Assembly: GCA_038380795.1 (NCBI GenBank)
Contig: CM076259.1
Location: 71,701,741 to 71,765,740, forward strand
Length of the DNA: 64,000 bases
Origin: Pyrocephalus nanus
Lineage: Eukaryota > Chordata > Aves > Passeriformes > Tyrannidae
Reading direction: 5' to 3'
This document shows positions 12,467 to 25,402 of this stretch, piece after piece. Position 1 is the first letter of the stretch. Each line of letters begins with the position of its first letter. The notes under the pieces were generated by a model. The model was not told the DNA's origin. It saw only the letters and a program-made list of their open reading frames with translations, and ran no database searches. The position numbers and the translations under genes were made by a program.

Positions 12467-12514
12467 TAATTATTTCTTTTATGATTAGACAGCTGTTCAA
12501 TATTCCATATAAGG
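12467..12514. promoter_or_regulatory. Candidate cis-regulatory motif cluster (homeobox, E-box, CArG)
   Basis: Within 48 bp there are a TAATTA homeodomain core (12467-12472), a TGATTAG (12482-12488), a CAGCTG E-box (12490-12495) and a perfect CArG box CCATATAAGG (12505-12514, the SRF-binding consensus). E-box plus CArG pairs are known from muscle enhancers. The motifs are visible; any enhancer role is inference, since short AT-rich motifs arise by chance in such sequence. Confidence 0.25.
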
Positions 12515-13198
12515 GACATTGACATCAACATCATATCTATTCTAAGACAGTTTCATTCCCAGAACAGCTTGTTAGATTATTTTGTGACTAAATTAAATTC
12601 TGCAGTTTGCCACAAGCAAAGGACAATAAAATGGAATTTAAATATGCAGCAGAGCTCTCTTTTAAATCTGTAGTCACTAATACTTGAAATTGACAGAAAA
12701 TTGTTATCTTTAAGAACAGGGATCAATTCAAACTGCATAAGAAAAGACAAATAACAGAGGATTTCTCTTCTAAATTTAGTAGGTGAGATCCATTCCAGCT
12801 AATTTAAATGCTGGACACACATGAGTCTGTCTACTCGTGAAGAAAAAAGCTGTAGTAGTAAGGTGCATACTATTAGCTGTACTCCTGATGACAGCGGGAC
12901 AGAAAGAGAAAGCAATCTCTATATGCCTGAACTTAGCTGTTAGCTCAAGTTTGATTCTGTTTTGAACAGCTCCAAGCAGCTTTCTCCAGAACAATACTTA
13001 GGAAAGGTCCCAGGATTATTTTATTTTCAGAACCTCATAGCATAAATCCAACATAGTAGTAAACTGCACTAAAATTCAAAATTGTTTCAGATGTCCAAGC
13101 TGGAAAAACAGACAAACAATCACCACAAAAGCTGTCCCTTTTCTCTTGAGAACTTTTCATAAAACTTCTCACATTCCTCCCCAAGCTCCCTGCCTCTC

Positions 13199-13275
13199 TT
13201 TATTTTATATATATTATGGCATACTTTTATTGATATATGATATATGACTTTTTTTGATATATGACTTTTATTGAT
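13199..13275. repeat. AT-rich direct repeat
   Basis: Two imperfect copies of a TTGATATATGACTTTT unit sit within a T/A-rich run, with a partial third GATATATGA. It looks like slippage-generated local duplication. Confidence 0.6.
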
Positions 13276-15769
13276 CATGTTGCGTATTTTTCCAGCATAA
13301 TGACAAGCAAGGTGGCTAGTCAGCAGTGCCTTGATTAGCCACTGGGACTATGATCATTCCCCTCTATTCAGGGCCCTATATCCATCCCCACCAATCTCTT
13401 AGGATCAGTGGATAAGGACAGCCAAGTCAAACACACTGTCTATGGTCACTACAGTCACTACAGTGCACAAGGGTAGCCTGTCCGTTAGACTAATTGCCCC
13501 TTCTCCAAGTCCTCCCCAGAGTCTGGCTATTTCTACTATGCCGTCAGCAAATACCTGTTATGCATTCTTTGGAAAATAAAAATACTTGGCCACCAGACAA
13601 AATTATGTTGCAATCTAATGTAACCATTTAACAGCTTAGATTTCAGGCTGTATAGTTTATTAATCTCTTTATGTTTTCTACAAGACTTTAGATCTCCTTT
13701 ATTTGTTTGGAAACACATACCATACCTAATCTCATAATTTATTTTATATTTCTATACATATATAAATGTCATGTTTATTCATAGTTTTCCTTTGAAGAAG
13801 AAATGAACCTATGTGGGACATCAAATTAGAGTTTCTGGCCACATTTCTATTTTATGAAAACTGATTAGCATGCCAAAGAAGGAGGAAGGGAGAAAGTATA
13901 CTTAGTGCTCCATGAATACAGATGATGATCTTGCATTGCCATTGAAAGCTAAAGGATTACACAGCAGACAGAAACAAAACAAAATAAAATAAGAGCCCTA
14001 AAATTAAAGGTGGAAGCTTTGGGGGCATAGTTTCCCTTTCAAAGATGCTAAAAGGCAAATTGCTGATCTCTGCTGAAGCCAAGTGTCAACCTAGCTAGCA
14101 ATTCAAGATGCTTATGTCTTACACAAGGCTGTAAGAAAAACCTTGAAAAGAAACAAGGTGATTGTAGAAGACAAGGATGCACAATGGCTGATACTCCGGT
14201 TCCTGGCAGTATAGAAATGGAAAAAAAAAAAGAAGATGGTATATGAGGGTTTCTACATCATGCTACTCAGCAATGCCAGGACCAGAATCTGCACACGAAA
14301 CAGCAGCCCAAACTTTAATGCACAGCTGGTGAGGCCTCTGGAACTCTCCAGTTAGTGGGAAGGTGAGGCTGATGGAAATATGGTACCCACACAGTGAAGA
14401 TGCTGTCTCTGAAATAACATTGCACAGCAAGGCATGGTAGTATACTTCATGGAAAGGCTATTAACATGAAACACCTTTTTAACCCTCACAGCAAAGCTTT
14501 CGCCCTTAACTCTTCAGCAGTGGGCAGAATCATACAGAAAATAAGGCTAAAATTTTATATAAAACTTTACACTTTTCCTACCACTTGGGATCTGGCACAT
14601 ATTTTAGGCGTCTCTCTGAGTGTTGCTACTAAGTTATTTCCCTGTAGGAAGACATCACTAGAGGGGTTGACTCACTTTACCTTTACACAGATATTGTAAA
14701 GTACCAGCATGTTGGGGACTTCATGGTTCCTTTATTGTGCTGTGTACCAGGCAGTGGAAATACCAATCAAATCATAACAGTGAGGCATGATAAGCCACAC
14801 TGTTAACACATGGACACAATCATCACTGAAATAAAGACAGACTATAACAGTTATGTCTCATTTTGCTTTGGAAATGTAATTGTGAAGATGCATCTTTGGC
14901 CCTAGAAGACTGATATTTTTAGAAAACATGCTAAAATGCTAGTAGTGAATAAAAAATTATTGGTATCTCTACTTATATGTAAATTAATCCAGGGACCAGG
15001 CTGGATACCCCTCGATTTCACGATGTTCCTGTGATGTGTTGTACAGATGCTGGAGGTATATTCTGCCTGTATAGAAAGAACTTCCCTCCTTTGAAAAAGT
15101 ATTCGGAAATTGTTTTGCCAGTTTGGAAATATTTTCAGCATACCAGCTGGACCTAATTTCAGCAACCAGGAAAATTTGTTTCTAGGACAGCTGCTCACTC
15201 TTGTTATTTAGTTTATAGGTAACAACACTTTTTTGTGGAAATTATGCAATAACCCATTCAACTTTAAACATATGACACAAATTTCATGATTCCATATGCA
15301 GATGGTGAATCTCATAGATTTTATCAGCAATGCAACCCTTTCCCAGAGCCTTGTTTAGTTTCTAGGGACACCAGATCTCCATGGGGGCTCTTTCATGATA
15401 AGCCTGTGTCCCAAAGCCCAGGTCTTGCTGTTTTTGCAGTAGTTTTTATCTGACATGTCAGACTTGATTGCATGTTCAGTCTTCTGCCACTTCTTTGTAA
15501 TGTTGCCCTAAAGGTAAGGAAACACATACAGCACCAGTCTGGACCCCTCAGTGGTATTACAGACCTCCCTCAAAACCATGAGAAAAGTGAGATCCCTGCA
15601 CATCCCCTGCCCTCTCTGTTTGACATTTACCACAAATCCAGTTTGAAGCTAATGGTACCATTCTTTTGTTTTCATATGGTCTTTTGGGGTAATCTCTAGG
15701 AATAATTTTTCAACTTTCTCCATGTATATGTTGATCTGAAGTGGGTATTTTATTCTGTTTTCTCATTTT

Positions 15770-16085
15770 CACAAGCAGCGCTGCTTGTTACTTTTACCAC
15801 TCTGCAAAGCACAAAGTCTAACCCAGTAATACTGAACAGTTATTGTGTTGGGCTGGGCCTGAATACCAGGAACTCCCAAAACAGCTTGCTTATCTGAGAT
15901 CTTTGCACGGGACAGGATTTTCACCAGGCACTCCTTGGTGTGCCTCTCAGGAGGAGTCCATGGGCATGTTGCAACTTGCTCATGCTCCCGCTTTCCTTTT
16001 TTCTGCCCTTCTGTTTCTCCTGAAGTAATCCACCAATATGTTGATACTTGTTCTGCAGCCTTGTAGCCAAATAAAACTTTCAATT
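15770..16085 (+). other. Unclassified GC-richer segment, possibly LTR-derived
   Basis: This segment is markedly less AT-rich than its flanks and ends in a CCTTGTAGCCAAATAAAACT stretch carrying an AATAAA polyadenylation signal, as an R/U5 region or a retroposed 3' end might. It stops shortly before the CR1 copy that starts near 16176. A 104-codon minus-strand frame (15769-16083) covers it but shows no motif that I know. I do not recognise the family. Confidence 0.25.
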
Positions 16086-16175
16086 TACATTTAATTATTT
16101 TTTATCAACATTTGAAATTTATTTATTTATTCCATTAGCTCTTATTTTTTAAAAAAAATGTTTTATTTATTCTTT

Positions 16176-16720
16176 ACCTATGCTGTATTAGTATGGTCTC
16201 ACTTTGAATATTATGTTCAGTTTTGGTCACCACAATATAAGAAAGATATTAAGCTATTTAAGAGTGGCCAAAGGAGAGCAACAAAAATGAAGGGGCTTGA
16301 CAGGAAGCCATATGAGGGGCAGCTGTGGTCACTTGGTCTGTTCAGCCTGGAGAAGAGGAGACTGAGGGGAGACCTCATTGCCGTTACAACTTCCTTGTGA
16401 GGGGAAGAGGAGGGGAAGGCACTGATCTCTTCTCTGTGGTGACCAGTGACAGAACCCAAGGGAATGGCCTGAATTTGTGGCAGGGGAGGTTTAGGTTGGA
16501 TATTAGAAAAAGGTTTCTCACTCAGAAGGTATTTGGACACTGGAACAGGTTTCCCAGGGAAGTGGTCATAGCACCAAGCCTGACAGAGTTCAAGAAGAGT
16601 TTGGATGATACTCTCAAGCACATGGTATGACTCTTGTGGATGGTCCTGTGCAGGACTAAGAGTTGGAGTCAATGATCCTTGTGAGTCACTTCCAACTTGG
16701 CAGATTTAGAATAATTCATT
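16176..16720 (+). mobile_element. CR1 retrotransposon, 5'-truncated, 3' end
   Basis: A frame open at 16158-16400 reads through the C-terminal part of the CR1 ORF2 protein ([18 protein letters not shown], then [13 protein letters not shown] and [14 protein letters not shown]). This is the region downstream of the reverse-transcriptase catalytic core. The frame then breaks and continues with the conserved 3' section (GGTTGGATATTAG, GGAACAGGTTTCCCAGGGA, CAATGATCCTTGTGAGTC) to a decayed ATTCTGTG-type terminus near 16715. 5' truncation is normal for CR1. The subfamily resembles the copy at 38960-39193. Stops and indels make it inactive. Confidence 0.9.
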
Positions 16721-17604
16721 GTGAGACAGGCTGCTGAGAGCTGAGAGCAAGTCTGAGCACTGGTCTTGCACAGTTAAATAAAGAGGTAAAATGGAGGGGT
16801 TGTCCCTTTTGCTTAGGTTCTGGAGAACATCATATTCTATTTTCAATCAGATGTCCATCATGAGACTGTCCCTGTCCTCCAAGTTTACAAAATCTTCTAT
16901 CACTCTGTAGTAAAATAATATGTAAGCTCTAGTACAAAATGTTTGTCTGTCTAAATGGGCATAGGCACACAGAGATGTTTAAATTCTGGCTATAACACGC
17001 ATGATGGAAGCCCAGGTGCACAGAGTACCTCTCATGTCCATCCAAGCAGAAGTTTTAAAAGACAAGCATTCATGGGTGTTCTTCTGTCCATGTAAATGAC
17101 GTAAAATATGGGTTAGCACTGTTCTTTCTCAACTTGTGTATGAAAAATAGTGAGAAATTAATGTTCTCTTAGAATTTTGACATCATTGTTTCTTAGACAC
17201 TGGCTATTTTCCTTGCACTTTTTTATAGCAGTACTTCTCATCAGAGCATCTGCATGCTTTTGACATCATAATCACTTTGCTCTGAAAGGAAAAATGCATA
17301 ATTTAGTGACATATGGTTGATAACTGCACAAACAACACAGCAGGAGAGGACCAGGCTAAGCTTGTGTGCAATCTGACAAATTATTTTCCAAGAGCTATAC
17401 ATCATCAAGACATTATAACTAGTAGATAAGAGATACATGTGAAATTCTATCTAAATAAGACTTACACTGGTGGTGTGCAGTACTGTGATGTGGTTAAGTA
17501 TCCCTGAATAGTCACTACAATTGCTCTGTAATGAGCAGAGTCTAAAAATACAGCTTAAAAAGTTCAGTTCACAGTCCAACTCATCACCTCCTGAAGCAGT
17601 TGAC
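16721..17604. other. AT-rich non-coding gap between two CR1 copies
   Basis: No gene or classified repeat seen. A stretch at about 16725-16800 is purine-rich and carries AATAAA without other features. Confidence 0.55.
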
Positions 17605-18772
17605 TACATTTGTTCAGTTTCAGTAACTTCAGCAAAGCCTTTGACACCACATTCAGTGGTATACTCCTGGAAAACTGACAGCCCATGACTTGGACAGGGG
17701 CACTCTCTGCTGGGTTAGGAACTGGCTGGAGGGCCAGGCCCAGAGTGCTGGTGAATGGGGCTGCATCCAGCTGGCAGCTGGTCAAAAGTGGTGTCCCCCA
17801 GGGATCAGTGCTGGGCCCAGTCCTGTTTAACATCTTTATCGATGATCTGGATGGGGGGATTGAGTGTTTCATTAATAAATAAATACACAGATGACACCAG
17901 GTTGGGGGGGAGTGTTGATCTGCTGGAGGGTAAGAAGGCTCTTCAGAAGGACCTGGAAGGGCTAGATAGATGGGCCAAGGCAGCGGTAAGAGGTTCAACA
18001 AGATCTAATGCCAGGCCGCACTTTGGCCACAACAACACCATGCAGCGCTATGGGCTGGGGGCAGAGTGGCTGGAAAGTGGCCTAGTGGAAAAGGACCTGG
18101 GGGTGCAGGTTAACAAATGGCTGAACACAAGCCATCAGTGTGTCTAGGTGGCCAAGAAGTCCTATGGCATCCTGGCCTGTATCAAGAACAGTGTGGTGAG
18201 CGGGACTAGGGAAATTACTCTTCTTCTGTACTCATCACTGATGAGGCTGTACCTCTAGTACTGTGTCCAGTTCAGAGCTCCGCAGTTCAGGAAGGACACT
18301 GAGGTGCTGAAGTGTGTCCAGAGAAAAACAGTGAAGCTGCTGTAGGGTTTGGAGAGCATGTCCTATGAGAAGCAGCTGAGGGAGCTGGAGTTGTTTCTCT
18401 GGAGAAGAGAAGGCTCAGTGGTGACCTTATTACTCTTTGCAACTACCTGAAAGGGGGTTGTAATCTGGTGGGAGTTGGCCTCTTCTCCCAGCCAAGTAGT
18501 AATAGGACAAGAGGACAGTCTTAAGTTGTTCCAGGGGAGATTTAGATTGGACATTAGGAAGAATTTCTTCACAGAAAGGGTGATTAGACATTGAAATGGG
18601 TTGTCCAGGGAGGTGGTGAAGTCATTGTCCTTGGAGGTGTTTAGGGAAAGACTGGATGTGGCATTTAATGCCATTGTCTAATTGGCATGATGGTGTTAGG
18701 TCATAGGTTGGACATGATTATCTCAGAGGTAGTTGCCAACCAATTACCTTGTGTAATTCTGTGACTCATCGA
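17605..18772 (+). mobile_element. CR1 retrotransposon, longest copy, with reverse-transcriptase core
   Basis: The copy starts inside the reverse-transcriptase domain (NFSKAF-like frame near 17620) and runs to the 3' terminus (ATTCTGTGACTC near 18765). The frame at 17685-17882 carries [10 protein letters not shown] (17790-17819) and [10 protein letters not shown]. The frame then shifts, and the catalytic box appears as YTDD (17884-17895) in the frame 17755-18147, followed by the DLEGLDRWAKA, KDLGVQVNKWLN and HQC blocks. Downstream nucleotides still encode the conserved C-terminal region but contain stops, for example within the QFRAPQFRKDTEVLK stretch's neighbourhood. The endonuclease domain and ORF1 are absent (5' truncation). 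The frameshift just before the catalytic Asp pair, together with the stops, shows it is dead. Confidence 0.92.
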
Positions 18773-21700
18773 TAGACCTGCCTTATCTGGTACGGTTAGT
18801 TTAGGCAGTGTGTTCAAGTTCAGACATGTAAAAGGAAGCAAAATTAATCCCACTCTCACTGAAGAGTTTTATGGATATATACCATGGCAATCAGAACCTT
18901 TTCAATTTAACAAAATTCCTAACTTTCAGTAGGAAAGTGAAAATGATGAAAGATGGATATTATGAAAAGAAGCAAGTAAGTTGCTTTTAACTTAAGTTAA
19001 AAATGGTGTCATACACATAAGTTCTGTTGCAACAGGTTGGAATCAGCCTTAGAAACATTTTCTTCTAGCAAACACTGCTTTGGACAGTGGTGTCCCCATC
19101 TCATTTTAAGACTTCTGGCATTGTTTATACTTTAAATGGATATGTGTGCTATCAGGCAAGATTACTTTAATTCATAATAACAGCTACAGCTCCTGAAGTC
19201 ACAAACATGCATTTCTTTTTATTTGTTTTACTATTTGTCTTTGTTTTCCTATTGGCAAAACTCTTAAGGTCCTGCAGCAGACAGACCGTCTGATTTCATC
19301 AGACACTGTGCATGGTGATGGATGTGTCAAAGCTGACTCTTTTTTGAGTTTTAACCACATTTTTAAGTCTGCCTGATGTCTTTCATTAAGAAATTGAGAC
19401 GATAATAGCAGGTATGGGGTTGACATAACTTGTCATTGTAAGATTGAACTCTATACACTTTAAAGTAATATCCTAATTTTCTTTCCCCTTCAACTTGCAG
19501 CAGAGTGTTTTACTTGGTATATCTATTGTATGCCCAAGTGCCTAATACAATGGTTTAAAAAGCTTTATACTCAGCATAGACAAGGATTTGCCTGAAGAAA
19601 AAAAAGTGTATTTTGGCCTATGTTTTCTTTTGCTCTTGACCATGCCTGAGACTACAGGATATGTCAGCTAAGGTAATCACCAAAGAAAATAAGTAGCACT
19701 CTTCATCTGCTTCAGTAACAGCTGTGAAGATACTCTCCAAGAACCAGAATACCACTGAAATGGAAAGAAAATGTATTCAAGGACTGTTTATAAAATCTTA
19801 TACGCATTTTAATTATAAGCCAACAAAAGGACCTGTCAATTTTATCACAAATAAATTAAAAAAAAGTAAACAGTAAGAAACAAAACCATGACACAAATAA
19901 AATCAAATACAATAAACAAAGCTAAACAAAAATCACAAAAAGCTGTACGTACTGTGCCCACAGAAACTGGTTGATTCTCCAAGGATCATGCTATTGGTCT
20001 ACGTAATTTATAATTCTGGTGCAAAATTGACCTGTCATCACCTGTCAGGTCTTCTGTAAGTCTGTAGACAAGAGGCAATAAACAATTTTGCATGTTTTAG
20101 TGTGTTTACAATCCAAAGAATAAGACCAAAAGATGTAAACTGCATTTAAATCAAAAGAGTATTCACATTAATAATTCTTTGCTGTGTGATTACAGTGTAA
20201 TACAAGATTATTTGAAAGTTTGGTTTTACTCTTTGTGTGAAAGGTGTAAACATTTTATTTAGTTGCATATTTTTTAGTGTATGTTAAGTATGCTTCATAC
20301 TATTGAGAATGAAAGGTGAGTGGCTGAAAAGCAGTAAGGATGGATGCCTACAAGCTTATAGGCCTCGCTTAAAAGGACAAAGTTACTGAAGATACAGCAA
20401 TATTGAGTCTTCACTAAATTCATACACAGCTTAAGGTAATTTCCAGATGAAACAGGAAAGGAGAATAAGCAATAAAGCTAGTCAAGGAACAGCAGTTTGT
20501 TCAATTTGTCCACTGCAAAAAAGAAAAGTGCAAAGGACCTGACTTTCAAGACCATCAGAAGGATGGTTTTCAGCCTTTTTTTAAAATCCTGCTGAAGAAA
20601 AAATATGGGGTATTATTATTAATATTAATTGATATTATTAATTTTATTATTAATTATAAAAATAATAAAATTACCTTGTTTTACTTTTTAGTTTTAATGA
20701 AACTCTGAAGTCAAGAAATTTCATTAGTTTTATCTAATATGTCACAATAGCTATTGAATGTGAAATAAATTTTGAAGCCAGGTTGAATATACATTGTGAA
20801 AATTCTTGAGAAGATGAAAGTAATAAAGAGAGCACATAGGAGGGATAAAACCAGTATTTTGTCACGAACAATCATGCTAATGCCAATTACTACCAACAGC
20901 TGCTATCAGGAATGAAATGAAACTATGTGGAGTCTTTAGAGCACATCTTTTGACCTTTGCCACCTGAGGATTTTAGGTTGTATATTTTTAAAATTTATCA
21001 GCCAAAACTTTCTTTAATAATTAATTACTTATATATGTACAGACATTAATATAAAAGTTATAATTTCAGAGACCAAATTTATCTTGCTAATCACCTCATA
21101 ATATATTCTAGAGAGCTTCACAATGTTATATCATATTCTTGTAGTGCCGTATAGACATAAATGAGATACATTTACAAAGAATTAAGTGGTGAATTTCAAC
21201 TACATTAGGGTAACAGTCTATCCCAAATGAATTCTATACCTGTCAGTATAGTTAGCTGTAGGCAGAATGCAATTATGGAAATGTAAGCCCTCTGGCCTTC
21301 AACTCCGGCTTCAGAAGCATTATAGTTTCCTGTTAGATCTGTGTTATCTCAGACCTCTGCAGATATCTAGAATGAGACTTAAAGAGCTCTAGGTGCAAAT
21401 ATTTCAGTAACTGAATAATATTTTAAATGTGTACTTCAAAGCAAACTAAATAATAATATTGTTGATGATCTGTGTTAACTTGAACAAGTAGATGTTCATC
21501 AGTTATAGAGGGAGCTTAGATACCTAACAAACCTATAGATACTTAAATGTAATTCTTTTACTCTCAGACTTATTCCACCCTTAGATTTGTATGTTTGCAA
21601 CTCTCTAATACTTTCATATTCTATATATTCATTTCATATTAATCACTATCTGGACCCTTCAGGGTGAAAAATGATGTAATTTACCAATCAGATGCAGATA

Positions 21701-24417
21701 CCTACATGACAAATATCTTTACTTGAGCTAATCACCATAGACGCCCTTTATTATCCTGAAGAAGAAAAGCTATTGTAAGATACTGTTACTTTAATCCTCA
21801 CATAGACACCTCAAGATAATTCAGTTATATCTGTATAGGTGTCTAATGACATTAAATACACTCTATGATATCCCACCTGAGCTTTAGCTGCCAGTTTAGG
21901 AAGTCATAAGGCCTGGGTTTTTTTACATGCAAACCCAATGAGGATGTCAAAAGTATCCTAGGGGACTACAAATGGTACCTGATATCAATTCTGAAATAAC
22001 AGAATTAGGTTGCTAAAAGAAGTCATGTTTGACATAGAATTGTCTGCTGCTTTCCATGGACTGTGATAAGCACGTAAGATGATTTTCCACTTGTCAGTGT
22101 CAACATAGTAGACATTTGAATTTGACATTTAAATATGTTCATAATATTTTTTTCAAGTTCTGATGACCTCTGTAGCCAAAAAGCCTTCTCCATTTCAAGT
22201 AATAGATTTTCCAGTCTTAAAGTGAGACTGTGACTTAGGACTGCATTCTGAATTATTTTTAATTTACTAAGAAGTTTACTAAGTTATGCCTGTTCTACCT
22301 TTGATAATCCCTATAGGACTTTCACCTGTTTTGATTACTATCCCAGTGGATTTGAATGTGCCAGAATATGAGCTATTTGCAAGAGTTCCTCACACTCAGT
22401 TTAGCTCTCACTGTCCGTATAAATCTTACGTATAATCCTGATGTTTAGAGGTAGCTCTATATTCTCATATGTCAATGAAAGTTTGGAGGGAGAATAGAAA
22501 TAGAGGTTCTGAAATGTAAATGTCATTTATCCAAGTTCCAACAAGGAAGATTTTCCAGAAAACAAAGGATCTTTCTGCTTTCTTTTGTTGTTGAAATACT
22601 ATGGAGATTTCTAATTTCACAGAGCTTGTCAGCTTAAATTTTCAGCCCACAGTTTACGTGCTGACTTTATGATACCAGTTCAGATATGAAGCCTTATGAA
22701 TCTTATTAAAAATAGTTGAACTCACCTGAGAAATCAGTAGAAAGAGCTTGTAAGTGGATCAGCGGGTTTTCTCTCACAATTGTTATTTCTGAGCATTAAT
22801 ATTTTCTTGTTATGAAAAAGACTCTTTAGTGAAAGATAGCTAGTTCAAGTGCAAACATGCATGTATGAGTTGTGTTAAAGTGCAAAGATTGGACATGAAA
22901 TAAATAAGTTTGCTCTCTATCTATCCTACTAAAATTTTAATGACACTGAAATCAGTAGAGTTTCATGAGGTGGTGAAGTTTTACCACTTGGATGATCCTT
23001 CTTCATGATTTAGAGGCAGACTTACCAGAGAGAACTGAGACTATGCTAACCATTAGCATCAGTCTCTGATGATGTTTAATGGATAACAACAATGATAATA
23101 GAGATGTCTGCTGGATATTTTTATCAGCAAATAAACAGTTAAATGCAGAGACTACTGCTGAAGCATGAAAGTGGGAATTTCACCATTACTTAGGTATGTA
23201 TGCAAGAATAGATATATATGCATATATATAAAGCTATTCAAAATATATGTCTTTGAATTTACACTGAAAATCACTTTACTAAGGTATTATTTCCTGTTTT
23301 ATACACAGATTGTCCCTTACAAAACATGAAATCAGTACTATAAATGTAGTTAATGAAGCGTAAAATTCTAGGCCAAACTTCCAGCTGACAGGCTTCAGTA
23401 GCTGTTTTGAGAACCAGAAAAGGCCCTTGTTGTGTCCAGTGCTTCCTGATAAAGGATTTGCAGGATTTGGTAATGCCATTAAGAAAGCAATTCTTTCAGG
23501 TGAATCCAAAGAAAAAAATTAAATATGAAATATTTAGCTTTGAAAAAAAAACAAAACAAGCAGAAACAAATCACTATGCTTGTAGTAATTTCTTCTTGCA
23601 AGTTTTTTGCTGTTAATCTTCTCTACTTCCACCCAGAACTGTTTATGTTCTTTTTATTTCTACTTAGGGCTGATGCTATATTAATAGAAACACAATAGGG
23701 AGTTGTTGCCTTTTCCTTGCTTTTCTCAATTGTGATTTTCTTAAAGAGACTCAGAATAAGATGCAGACATTTCAAAGGATCTGAAAACAACATACTTCAC
23801 AATATCTTCCTTTGTACTGCTGAAATTGCTCTTTCTGATTAAAAAGACAAGAAGTAGCTTTAGTATTTCTCATTTGTAGCATTCATAAAGAATCATATCT
23901 GGCTGTGGTATGAATGTTTCAGTAGTCTTCAATAGAAAATGCCACTATTAAACAAGTAGGCAAAATATAAGGGTGAAATCAAAACAGTCATAAAGGAATT
24001 TGACAGCAGAGAACTTGATTTTTCCATCCTCATTCAAGGTCAATACTGTTATTTTTAAGGAACTTAACTGATTTATTGTGGCTTCTTTCTGGCTTCATCT
24101 CTAAAGGAAAAAAAGTGATGGAACCAGGCCCAGGATAAATTATGATATCATTGCTATTTCCAAAAGTAATTAACTTTCAGAGTACATTGAAATAAGTAAT
24201 ATTGATGCCATAAATATATCCTCTACTCCTTGGAGAATCAGTGATACAAATAAGCTTGTAGTGAACTTCCAAATCCTGATGCGTGAGAGACAGGATCTGC
24301 ATTAAAGAGAAAAATAACATGCAGCCTACTAGTTCTTTCTCGCAGTTCAAGTGTCTGCAAAGTTCATGAGACAATTTAGGAATTTGTCAAATATATTCAC
24401 CTTTTGAACTAACCTGA
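18773..24417. other. AT-rich non-coding stretch
   Basis: No gene and no interspersed repeat recognised in about 5.6 kb. There is a TTA-rich low-complexity run at about 20606-20672 and a TATA-rich run at 23207-23250. Frames of 60-76 codons occur at the background rate. Confidence 0.6.
20606..20672. repeat. TTA/TAA-rich low-complexity run
   Basis: Almost pure A/T with repeated ATTATTAAT and TTATTA words; a decayed trinucleotide microsatellite. Confidence 0.7.
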
Positions 24418-25290
24418 AAGAATCATAAAATCATTTAGGCTGGAAAAGACCCTGAAGATCATTGAATGCAACCATTCATCTGGCACTGCCAAGTCCACCA
24501 CTAAATCATCTCCCAGGTGCCATGTTTTTTAAATACCTTCAGGGAGGGTGACTCAACCACTTCCCTGGGAAGCCTGTTCCAAAGGACCACACTTGCAGTG
24601 AAGAAATTTTTCCTAATATCCAACCTAAACCTCCCCTGCTACAACTTGAGTCCATTGTCTCAATTGTCCTCTTGTCACTTTTTAATTGGGAGAAGGAACT
24701 GACCCTCACTTCAGGTAGTTGTAGAGAGCAATAAAGTCCCCTCTGAGTCTCTTTTTCTCCAGCCTAAACAGCCCCAGTTCCCTCAAGCACTCCTCATATG
24801 ACTTGCACTCCAGAGCCTTCACTAGCTTTGTCGCCCTTCTCTGGACACACTCCAGCACCTCAATGTCTTTCTTGTAGTAAGGGGCCCCAAGCTGATCACA
24901 GCACATGAGGTGTGGCCTCACCATTGCCGAGCACAGGGGGATGATCCCTGATCTAGTCCTGCTGGCCACACTGCTTCTGATACACTTTCATTCCTTCCTG
25001 GCCATGTGGGCCCACTGCTGGCTCATGTTCAACCAGCTTTCAACCAACACCTCCAGTTCATTTTCAATCGGCCTGCTTTCCAAGCACTCATCCCTAAAAC
25101 TGTAGCACTGCATGGTGTTTTGTTGTGATCCAAGTACAGAACCTGGCATGGCACCTTGTTAACCCTCAAACAATTGGCTTTGGCACACTGATCCAACTCT
25201 GCAGATCCCTCTCTAGAGCCTTCCTACCCTTCAGCAGATCAACACTCCCATCCAATTTATTGTCCTCTGCAAATTAGCAAACTGACATGC
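24418..25290 (-). mobile_element. CR1 retrotransposon, 5'-truncated
   Basis: On the minus strand the copy starts just after the reverse-transcriptase catalytic box region (near 25285, a GCAGAGGACAATAAATTGG segment) and ends at the 3' terminus near 24420 (ATGATTTTATGATTCT). A frame open at 24969-24706 shows [33 protein letters not shown] and [22 protein letters not shown], the usual C-terminal CR1 blocks. The 3' end has the TTCCAGCCTAAATGATT type, like the copies at 31505 and 32898. Stops upstream of that frame make it non-functional. An A-rich tract (25343-25402) follows about 50 bp beyond the truncated 5' end. Confidence 0.92.
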
Positions 25291-25342
25291 AATTTAAAAC
25301 AATTTTTCACATGTAATATTAACTGAAAAAAACAAACCAGAA

Positions 25343-25402
25343 TAAAAAAAAAAAAAAACAAACAATCAAAAAGCCCAACACAAACCAAACCAGCAGATAC
25401 TA
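25343..25402. repeat. A-rich low-complexity tract
   Basis: A run of about 15 A is followed by A/C-rich words (ACAAACAATC, CAAACCAAACC). It lies next to, but outside, the truncated 5' end of the minus-strand CR1. Confidence 0.75.

Larger units (their letters stand above)
8601..16175. other. AT-rich non-coding stretch
   Basis: No gene and no classified interspersed repeat. Noted inside: an unclassified, GC-richer patch at about 9330-9560 with several CpGs; an A-rich tract at about 11455-11485; a cluster of transcription-factor-like motifs near 12467-12514 (own entry); an AT-rich direct repeat at about 13199-13275; an unclassified patch at 13290-13520; and an LTR-like segment at about 15770-16085 (own entry). 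Open frames are short and unremarkable. Confidence 0.55.

Noticed and set aside
16217..16672. 151-codon minus-strand open frame, the longest in the window
   Set aside because: It lies antisense to a CR1 copy whose plus strand has clear homology; the reading frame is a by-product.
17564..18001. 145-codon minus-strand open frame
   Set aside because: Antisense to the reverse-transcriptase part of the CR1 at 17605-18772.
17685..18147. CR1 reverse-transcriptase frames as a functional gene
   Set aside because: Frameshift before the catalytic box, stops downstream and a missing endonuclease part show a dead copy.
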